Below, in pieces: positions 55,678-64,000 of a stretch of 64,000 bases of DNA. How positions within the stretch are numbered: the first letter of the stretch is position 1; the number at the start of each line of letters is the position of its first letter. The DNA is from Calliphora vicina. Taxonomy: Eukaryota > Arthropoda > Insecta > Diptera > Calliphoridae. The stretch covers positions 125,750,226 through 125,814,225 of the forward strand of contig NC_088780.1 in NCBI RefSeq assembly GCF_958450345.1, given 5' to 3'. The notes under the pieces were generated by a model. It did not search any database. It was not told the origin of the DNA and saw nothing but the letters and a program-made list of their open reading frames with translations. Position numbers and translations under genes: made by a program.

Positions 55678-55804
55678 TGCACTGGTTTTCCACCCTTCGG
55701 GCACAGATGTTGTGCCTCGAAGGGAAATATGGAGCGCAACCGGGGCTCCGAGGTGCACGGACCTCATTCCTGGTAAGCATTTAATTTACTAAATTCGCAG
55801 CTGA
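55678..55804. other. GC-richer piece between MITE and palindrome
   Basis: Text such as GCACAGATGTTGTGCCTCGA is probably continuation of the LINE-derived sequence; no motif proves this. Confidence 0.3.
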
Positions 55805-56297
55805 CTACACGCAGAGAAAAAATATAGTTGGGCATGGTTACTGTAACCATTTCAATATTGTTACAAGTTTTTTAACTATATTATAGTCACAGTAACCATT
55901 TACATGATTGTGGTAACCATAATATGGTTAACTTACGATTCACATGATTGTCTCAACCATATATATGGTTACAGTAAACATATATATGTTTGTGATAACC
56001 ATTTATATGATGAAGGACTTATCATATTATGGTGCTCTCGGCTTAAGGCTTATCATAATCTGAGAACAACATATTATGATAAAATTATTCATCATAAATA
56101 TGGTTGCCACAAACATATATATGTTTACTGTAACCATATATATGGTTGAGACAATCATGTGAATCGTAAGTTAACCATATTATGGTTACCACAATCATGT
56201 AAATGGTTACTGTGACTATAATATAGTTAAAAAACTTGTAACACTATATAAATGGTTACAGTAACAATGCCCAATTATATTTTTTCTCTGCGTGTAG
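55805..56297. mobile_element. 493-bp near-complete palindrome (foldback MITE)
   Basis: It starts CTACACGCAGAGAAAAAATA and ends with the complement. Both arms run almost to the centre near 56.05 kb, with words GGTTACTGTAACCAT and ACCATATATATGGTT, themselves palindromic. No target duplication could be fixed. The 81-codon frame 55904..56149 lies inside and is not a gene. Confidence 0.87.
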
Positions 56298-56916
56298 AGT
56301 CTTATCTAGTACCACGGGGATCCTATGGCCCCAGGACTCTTGTCCTGTAGGATCATTTCGTGATCACTTCGGTGATCACGTGGTGGCTGTGGTTTAAAAC
56401 CCAAAGCGGGTGGAAGATCGTTGGTTAAAAGACTGATATTTGGGCTAGTGACAAATATCGGGCCACCAAATGTATCTTACTAGGTGCTGTTGCCGATACA
56501 ATAGAGCCATTGAAAGTAGCAGATAGCAACTGACGTTGTGCTCAGGAATCGTGTTGGGGTAGTAGCATTTGTGATAGTCGTTGGGCTTGATTCTCGGACG
56601 AGGTCAAAAGTGTGTGTTATAGTACGCTCACTTTGACTTTTATCGACTGGGAACTTTTGAAGTCAGAGACCATACATCGGACTGGATTACCAGGCCGAAT
56701 GTTTCTGCTTTGATAATTGTCCTGGGCTTGTTAGTGGACTAGCTAGCTACGGACGGCAGGGATTAGATAGACCGAACTCTCGAGCAAGGGGTTTGTGATT
56801 TGATCTGTGCAGTCAATGTCCATGAATTTTCCAATTGTGCGTTCTTTGCAAGTCACTCAATGGCGGTGATAGACGCATTGTTTCTATCCGGTGTTAAGAC
56901 CACCGTGCGGTTTAGG
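56298..56916. other. GC-richer transposon-like sequence
   Basis: It is clearly less AT-rich than the rest of the window and contains the hairpin CGTGATCACTTCGGTGATCACG near 56350. It continues after the hAT (57989-58080). Probably the host part of the decayed LINE at 55216, but no RNase H or coding motif was recognised. Confidence 0.35.
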
Positions 56917-56924
56917 CCTATGTG

Positions 56925-57980
56925 TAGTTTTTATAAACCGGTTAACCGGTTAACCGAAAAACCGGTTTTTCTTCGAAATCTCGGTTTTTTGCGAACCGGT
57001 TAATTTGAAATGTTGATTTTCGGTTAACCGGTTTATCCGGATTTTATCACTCGGTTAACCGGTTTTTAAAATTTAGGTCTGAACTTAAGAAATCTCATGA
57101 TTTTGTGCATTTTTATATTCATTGTACACACATTATTGGTCTGATTTGAAACCTAAACTAATGACTTACAATACAAACCTATTTAGAGCCATTATTACAA
57201 CTTGCCGTTATAGTTAAAGGTAACTTTAAGCAATAGAAAAAGGTACCCTTAAAGGTCACTTTAACTATAACGGCAAGTTGTAATAATGGCCCTTAGATTG
57301 ATATATATTAAGGGTTTACTTAAAAACGTTTTCAGAATAATTTGCACATAATTAAACTATTAAAACTTAAATTCCGCATAATTCTAGAAGTTAATCTAAA
57401 TCTTCGTTAGCTTAGTGTACAAAGTTCTTTTCAGAAATATTACAGGAGAGACAAAAAACGTTCTAAAATCCATGATTTGAAATATTTATGAGATCTGATA
57501 ATGGAGTTTTATTACTTACATATTTGGTATGATTTATAATGACAAATAAGCAGTAAGAAGAAGTGCGTTTCCATATTATAGGTCCTTTTTTGGGACTTGT
57601 AACATTTTCTGTTTCATATCAGAAAGTCGAGGTGATAATAAATTTCAAAATTATCAAATATTTAATTAAAAAATTGATTTATATTTTTTGGTTGAAATTT
57701 AATGAAAAAAATCAATAATTATATTAGTATTATATAGTTAGTAACAAATTTATACTCAATTCCATTTGACTGAGATAATAATTTTGAAATTTATACAAAA
57801 CAAAATGGACTTAGCACTTTTGTATATTCATAGTTATTTATATTCCTGACAACTAAAAACTACAAATTTTAAAGCTGTGTATACTTTATAGGACATTTTA
57901 TGTTTTTACACTTTCGGTGGCCAATTTTCGGTTAACCGACAAACCGGTTTTTTTAAAAAGTGGGTTTTTTATAAACACTA
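56925..57980. mobile_element. hAT element rich in CCGGTTAACCGG, non-autonomous
   Basis: The exact 8-bp duplication CCTATGTG (56917-56924, 57981-57988) flanks ends TAGTTTTTATAAACC and complement TAGTGTTTATAAAAA. Palindromic GGTTAACCGG words fill about 130 bp at the left and recur at the right. No transposase. A Harbinger-like MITE sits inside at 57186. Confidence 0.87.
57186..57292. mobile_element. Harbinger-like MITE family C, intact copy
   Basis: This 107-bp near-perfect palindrome (GAGCCATTATTACAACTTGC and complement) has TTA at 57183-57185 and 57293-57295. It supplies the empty site for the pogo-like insertion in the 20191 copy. Confidence 0.9.
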
Positions 57981-57988
57981 CCTATGTG

Positions 57989-58429
57989 GCAGGTGCCCAC
58001 GTAAATCTTAAACACATTAAACACTGGTTTATGCTAAAAAACCAGGCCAACAATGTTCGTGTTATTCATGACATACGACCAGCAATGCTTTAAAAAAATG
58101 GCCCAAAATTGGACGTCCAGAATGCGCTTCTTCAAAAACATCCTCGGTGTCCATATGACCGAAATCATTTAAAAATGTTAATGTCATATATTGATCTTTC
58201 GAATAAAAAACATTTGTTGATTAAAATTTACATTTTTGTGTTATTTTTTACAATTTCAAGTTCTATCGGGCTTAACTTTAAGAATAGCCTTATTTGACTA
58301 CATTTGCTAATTAAAAATTAGCGAAATGATCGAGAAAAACTATAAATATTTCCCAACTCTATGGATTCCAATAAAACAGAATTGCTATTTTTCAAACCTT
58401 TTATAAAAGGCACCATTTTTGCCCGAAAA
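57989..58429. other. GC-richer tail, then intron
   Basis: The first 90 bp continue the transposon-like host of the hAT; the rest is AT-rich without features. Confidence 0.3.
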
Positions 58430-60400
58430 TAAAAACGCATCCAAATTTTGTTAGATTTTTATATATATATTTTTTTTATTATTTTCTTTTTTTGTTTTTA
58501 GTTTTATTTTGTTTTTTTTACAATATTACAATATACATTTATTAAATTTAAAATTTTAATTTTATTCCCTTCATTATTTTTGTTTGTTTGTTTTACTTAA
58601 GTTTACTTTTCTTACTTACTTACATACACATTTTGCTTACTTATTTGTTTGTCAATAATAATAATAATAATTAATAAATAATTCATTATCAATTATAATT
58701 TAATTTATATATATATTATGATTTTTTATTCTTCATTTATCTTTTTTTTGCTGTTAACCAGTGCTTAATAATTATTCATTATTTTATTCCGTTTTTTAGA
58801 TTAAATAATTAAAACTATATATTTGGTTTTTAGAGTTAAAATTAAATTTCAAATAAAATTCACTAAATAAATTAACTAAATTTGTTTGTTTATAATACGA
58901 GTAAGTTTGTAGAAAGGCAAAAAGTTTAGTAAGTAATTTTTGATAAATATTTTCATATAAAAAGAAACAATAAATGGACATTCAAGTTTTGTGGTGGACA
59001 TAAAACTTGTTGATAAATATATATTAGGATATTGTTGAAAAAGTTAAAAATGAATAGAAAGAATTTTGTATAAAAATTATAAGTGGACGGACATACATAC
59101 ATTAGAAATTGAATGAAGATAAATTAAGGAATGTTATTTTAATTATAAAGGGAATTTTGAATGCAATGGTGTCATGACAAATTAGTAGAAAGTATCAAAT
59201 TGTAAAGTTATAAATAATTTAAATCGAACACTCGTTAACAATAAACACTTAATCTGAAGTTAAAGTAAAAATTTTACAAAAATAAAAAACTTAGTGACAG
59301 CTGTATTATAGCAAACTTCAGCTTAAAAATTAATATTTATTGTTAACCCAACCTTAAGCTGGGTTTCCGCATACACAGTAATCGGCGCCGATAACGAAAA
59401 CTGAAACTGAAAAACGTTGGTGTTCGTCACCGTCTCGTTTCTGAATTGTTTTCGTATCAGTTGGATGTTGCACATTAAATAGAATTTCATTATTTTTGAC
59501 AAAATTTATTATTTTTTCCTTCCCAATTTTCATTGCCGATTTCTGAAACGAACTTATTTTCGGTGCAAATGTATGGAAACGAAGCTTTAGCCTCCAATTT
59601 GTTCAATTTTGTGTATGCACATGAATTAATCTTGTTCGGACACCGATTGTCAATGTTATGTTGCTGTCCACACGAGACAAATTCATGTGTTAACAACTTG
59701 AGGGCTTGTCAAGCGGTAAGTGTGTGAAAAACCATGATTTAAATCAAGTTTTGTGTATGAAATAAATAAAATGTATTGTATTATTATGTTTTCAAAATGT
59801 TTCCAAGTCATTTATTATTTTTCCCATATCACTGTAAAATCTACAAATTTTATTTTATTTTTATTACTGTAAAATTTCATTTATAAAGTTTTTGTTTCTG
59901 TTTTGCTTTAGTTCTATATATTTTAATAAAGTTATTTATTGTTATTTGTTTTCAATAATTTATTTGGTTTGTTTAAAGAGTAAAATGCATCCAAAAAGTT
60001 TGTTGTTTTCTTTTTTAATATTTCGTTTTTCTTGTTTAGTTTTTCTTAATATGGTTTTATAATCATTTATGGTTGTTTTTTTTTATTAATTTTTATTCTT
60101 TGCTACGATTGACATTTGTTTAGTTGCTAAAAAATAATTATCTTTTAGATAGTCTTTCTGTAATTACTTTTTCATTCTTTATTATGGCGGAAAATATATG
60201 ATAAAATAAACATTGAAATACAAAAATACAATTTTTTTGAAATAAGAAATTTGTTTTACTGTGTAAAGTAGTAATTTTAATGAATTATTGGAATTGAAAT
60301 CAGAGAAATTAAATACGTCACTGAGATTACAAAAAATTTGTTTAAAAGTATTTAGATATTTATTAGAGTTCGTTTGTGACCAGATCACTTCAGTTTTTTT
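58430..60400. other. AT-rich, leader-like sequence plus one MITE
   Basis: No protein gene was found. Much of the minus strand (58430-59300 and 59780-60180) is A-rich with AACAAAC and AAACAAC runs, like fly leader or regulatory DNA; the AAT run near 58650-58670 is a microsatellite. A MITE copy lies at 59355..59590. The small frames around 59.5 and 60.3 kb lack any recognisable domain. Confidence 0.25.
59355..59590. mobile_element. MITE with GGGTTTCCGCATACAC ends, short copy
   Basis: It shares CTTAAGCTGGGTTTCCGCAT, AAAACGTTGGTGTTCGTCAC and CGGTGCAAATGTATGGAAAC with 17175..17637, with the middle deleted. Confidence 0.75.
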
Positions 60401-62045
60401 CGGGTATCATCATTTATCTGAAGGCTTTTATTTTTATGTAAATAAAAATAATGGCGTCCTTTTTTTTGGAAAATTTTCACTCCTTGTGGTGGTTCAACGC
60501 ACCTAACGAAGCGGATTTTGAGCACATTTTTCTGAATATATTGCATATCTGATTTCACCTGTCGATTCTGCATTAAAATTAATACAATTAATGTTTTTTG
60601 AATCCTTAAAAATAGTTCCAAAAACCCACAACAGTTGGCGCAAATCTCATAAAAAAAAAAATAAAAAAAAATGTTAGATTTTTTAAATATGCACGATGAA
60701 AAGGCATTTTAAGCTTATTTCCTTTCTAAAACAACCCGTTAAAAAGCGATAAAGCAAAATCTCAATAAATGCTTTCTCTACAGTATTTTTCCTCTACAGG
60801 TGAAATGTTTTTAATTATAGATGTCTTTAATAGGATGAGTCTCTTAATAAATATGAGTTTGGTGAGCTCTACAAACTGGAACATGCTGCGTGCTCTAAGC
60901 ATTGACCGGCTTCAATAGGTCAGATAACATTTTTTGCCAAGAAGGAACCATATTAGACAGCCCAAGAATACTCCGAATTAGCTATTAATACATACATATG
61001 TATCACTGTATTCCTCTGTGACTCTTGACGATTTTCCGATGCGACCTGTGATAAAGAAGTAGCCATAGAATAAATACATAGAACGGAGGGAGAGAGAAAT
61101 GTGCTTTCTGGCAAAACATTCTCATGAATTACGTTTTTGACAACCGACTTAGGATTTTGAATCTCAGTTATCTATCTAGTTGTCATCTATGGAAGTAGAT
61201 GATATGGCAAATTTTAGTTGCAAATTGATTAATCTCATTTGAAATTGTAGTCTTATCAATAATTGTATTATTTAAATTGTTTATTTAGTTGTCAAAATCT
61301 ACTTAGTCATAGACTCAATACTATAAGTAAACCTTAAATAAAAAAGTTCAAGTAATTTAAAGAAATCTTAAAATGTTTTAAAGAAAAACTTATCGTGAAA
61401 AATGTCCCCCCAAAATATATCATTATTTTAGAATTCAATAGATTGTTGGGATCCATGATTATAACCTAGATTGCTGCTAAAGCATCTACAAACTGCATTT
61501 CCTGCGAAAACGATTTACAATACTTTACATTATTTACAAGTTCAGTAGAGACAGCTTAAGATTTTTGAAAATAAAAGTTAGATTAATCGTTGATTAATTT
61601 AAGGATTCAATAGATTGTTGCAATCTATAATTATAAGCAAGATTGCTGTTTAAACGTCTAAAACGCCATTAAGAAAATATTTAACATGGATTTATAATAA
61701 AATGTAATGCAGTTTGTTATTCTCTTGTTATCTGACCAACTATGGATTTTGATTATTTTTATAAATTTTGTTGACAGTCGTGTTGTTTACAGAGAAATAA
61801 ACGATCAACTTTGGCCACTGCGTGCTATGAGTGCCCACCACTGTCTACAAACAACCGTTCTTATTCTTTAAACGGAGTCGTTTTCAAAACAGAGTGAAAA
61901 CGAATAAATTATATATTAGTGTTCTGGAATTCGCACGATTTGATTTATTGAAACAGTTTTGATTTGCTTAATAAACCTTTGCGAAATTTAAAAATTTATT
62001 GGAAATTTACATAGAGCGAAATCTGGAAAAAAAACTTATATACAC
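60401..62045. other. AT-rich sequence with one decayed MITE
   Basis: No gene. At about 61066-61165 the words CATAGAACGGAGG, CATTCTCATGAATTACG and GACAACCGACTTAGG mark a decayed CATAGAGAAA-family MITE. Near 61810-61850 the string GTGCTATGAGTGCCCACC is the inverted relative of the 627/45627 string. Confidence 0.35.
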
Positions 62046-62685
62046 AGCAGTTCTAGGAGACTTTCCCAAACTAATGATTTTATCTATAACTTAGGTTGAC
62101 AACTACTTACATAAGTAGTTACTTGTCTGGTTAGTTTAACACTTGCAATTGATTCGTTTGGATTACAATGAGACTAGTTGATAACTGTTATGTACGAATT
62201 AAAGTTTAAAGTGTCTACACTCTAGATTAATTAGAGACACTTAACTATTTTAAATCAAAACAATTGCATTTTTTTCGTAATTAATTAACACCCCACTCCA
62301 AAGTTTTTATGGAATGGGGTGGTTAGTTTATTAACCACCATGGCGGTTGGCATTAATTATGATACGTGGCGTAAAAATTAGTTTGAAAGCTAATTATTTT
62401 GACTAAATTTTCTGACCAAAACAAACGAAATAGCACAGTAACACAAACAATATTTTCAACTTAATATATTAATCTAACCAGAGCACCCTGACCACAAAGT
62501 TTTGCAAAAAAAACATAAACGATAACTTCAAATAATTTTATTGTTTAGCTAAATGCCAATAGATGCCAATAAACTACATATGTTTAAAAGACTATAGAAA
62601 AGGTGGTTAGAAAGTGACCACTAAACCGCAAAGAGTTAATTGACAATTGACTTCACACAACATTATCTGGGATAGAGTTTCCAAA
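62046..62685 (+). mobile_element. CCCAGCAGTT-family element, copy 3, interrupted
   Basis: The left part GCAGTTCTAGGAGAC and GTCTACACTCTAGATTAATT (to about 62240) and the right part GACAATTGACTTCACACAAC (62640 onward) belong to the family. About 400 bp of unrelated sequence, with inverted words CACCCCACTCCA and GGAATGGGGTGG, lies between. Confidence 0.5.
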
Positions 62686-64000
62686 AAAAACCGAAGAATT
62701 TCAAAACCGCGGTTTCGGTTTAAAAAATTGAAAACCGATCGGTTTCGGTCGGTTTTGTGATAATTTATTAAGTATCAAGTGTTATAGAAACAAAAGTTGA
62801 TAATATAGGAAATGCTATACAAATTTAAAATTCAAACTTGACGGTTGTTCAAGAGGATAAAGGAAAATTGGTACATTTTCTTTTAATAGTACTTTTTTAA
62901 TATATTAAATTAGTTAGCTTATATACATTAAAGTTGGACAATATGCTTCTCAGTAAAGACATAATCAAGAATAGGGGGCTCAATGCTATTATGATACCAA
63001 AAAAAGGAGAAATAAACCAAACTAAGGAGCACTTTTTCGTTCTCCAAAATGGTACTTCTTGAATTTTCTATAATATCATGGTGCTACGATGGAAAAAAAC
63101 TTGGAAAACGGCCTAGCGTGGGTTATAGGACTTGCTGAGTACACTACAAATTGTCTCTAAAAATTTCAGAAACACCCTCAAATTCAGAAGTTATTCTGAA
63201 AAAACCGTTTTCATTGATGTTCGTCGACTTATCGACCTGTAGCTTAGTCAGTTTTTGTCCGACTTTAAATTTTTTAACGGTTTTGGAAAGAAAACTGATT
63301 ACGCTATAAAATGACGTTCATTTTTTGATACATTTTTAAGTTATAAGTATTGTTTTTTTTAAGAATATCTAAAAGAAAAACAAAATTTATCAACTATTTT
63401 GATTTTAGTCGCTTTTCATTGCTTATTTTGTTATGAAAGTTTATAAAAATTTATACCAACATTTATAGAAAATTTAGTTCTTAACAAAACATGGTTTTAA
63501 TTATTCAAATCGGATGAAAATTCTAAAAGTTATTCAACTTTTAATTAACACCATTTTTAGTATTTTCTCACCCAGCGCATATAAATAAAAATAAACAAAA
63601 AACTGTAGAAAAAAAATATTTGGAAAATTTTGAATTTACAAGGTAAATTTTTTCGATTTTTTTTCAAAAAGTTTAATAACTTTTGCAAATATAAACCGAT
63701 TTTAACAAGTAATATCTCATTTTTTCCCATATAAAGTTGTCTTTAAAACACTGCGCAAAAAAGAATAGGTTTTCATAGAAAAAAATTTAAATCGGTCTAA
63801 AAATGTGTGAGTTAGAGGTACTAAAGTACTACGACCTACCCTAAAACAGTTTTTTCAAAATATCTCAAAATTTTGAGGGTGTTTAAAAATCTTTGAAAAC
63901 GGTTTTAGTATGTCCTCATCTAGGCCTACAACCCCCATTAGGTCGCTTTTCAAGTTTTTTGTTAATTTTCGGGAAATGTTTGTCGCGAATTTTCGGGAAT
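62686..64000. repeat. repeat-rich end of window with a diverged foldback
   Basis: About 62690-62760 is rich in CGGTTTCGGTTT words, like a hAT-type end. About 63105-63235 and 63845-63960 look like diverged inverted arms (AAACACCCTCAAA with a following TGAAAAAAC in one, the complement in the other), enclosing AT-rich sequence. No gene. Confidence 0.4.

Noticed and set aside
60385..60621. 78-codon minus-strand frame
   Set aside because: No recognisable domain, no splice support, and an overlapping plus-strand frame of similar length.
1..64000. tRNA, rRNA or snRNA genes
   Set aside because: No cloverleaf-like A/B box pair or rRNA core sequence was recognised by eye; a tRNA scan would settle this, but none is claimed.

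Overview
This window looks like one large intron-rich stretch of a higher (brachyceran, probably calyptrate) fly genome. The only protein-coding gene I can defend is cap-n-collar (cnc), which encodes the fly CNC-bZIP factor of the NRF1/NRF2 family, on the minus strand. The evidence is a 336-codon exon (4218..5225) that encodes the N-terminus of the CncC isoform, plus two further coding exons upstream on the minus strand, at 14769..14818 and 30163..30441. The CNC and bZIP domains and the Keap1-contact region would lie in exons beyond position 1 and are not seen here. The base composition, the CAA/ACA-rich leaders and the fly-type transposons (mariner, pogo-like, hAT, PIF/Harbinger-like MITEs) all fit Diptera. 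The species cannot be fixed from this sequence.

Layout, in window order. 1-4.2 kb is intron with a hAT derivative carrying a transposase C-terminus (777..1607) and a decayed mariner (about 2341..3520). 4.2-5.5 kb holds the CncC exon and a TATA/Inr core promoter. 6.4-10.1 kb is a degenerate palindromic satellite interrupted by a 1.7 kb TA-flanked foldback. 10.4-14.7 kb is MITEs, mariner debris and a dispersed repeat. 14.77-16.06 kb holds a 50-nt microexon and a leader-like region. 16.2-18.4 kb is DNA-element and LTR debris. 20.2-24.9 kb holds a pogo-like element inside a Harbinger-like MITE, a Tc1-like element and a LINE fragment. 26.7-27.7 kb contains leader-like sequence on both strands. 30.16-30.47 kb is the distal cnc coding exon, with a solo LTR just upstream. 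31.6-50.9 kb is nested transposons. 51.5-52.3 kb is another leader-like segment. 53-58 kb holds a dispersed repeat, LINE and Tc1-type remains, a 493-bp palindrome and a hAT with an internal MITE. 58.4-64 kb is AT-rich sequence with scattered repeats.

The main result is architectural. The exon at 30 kb (93 codons, phase-0 donor), the 50-nt microexon, and the 25 nt between the CncC acceptor and its ATG join without any stop and stay in frame with CncC (50 + 25 = 75 nt). This predicts an N-terminally extended CncC with 118 extra residues, which would move the hydrophobic NRF1-like ER-anchor segment from the extreme N-terminus to an internal position. A local TATA/Inr promoter would give the normal CncC start, from a leader with no upstream ATG. 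The two mRNAs would then encode proteins that differ in their membrane-targeting end.

Most of the rest is transposon sequence. Many insertions could be bounded precisely from target-site duplications, and several from an empty paralogous site within the same window. No tRNA, rRNA, CRISPR or prokaryote-type feature was found.
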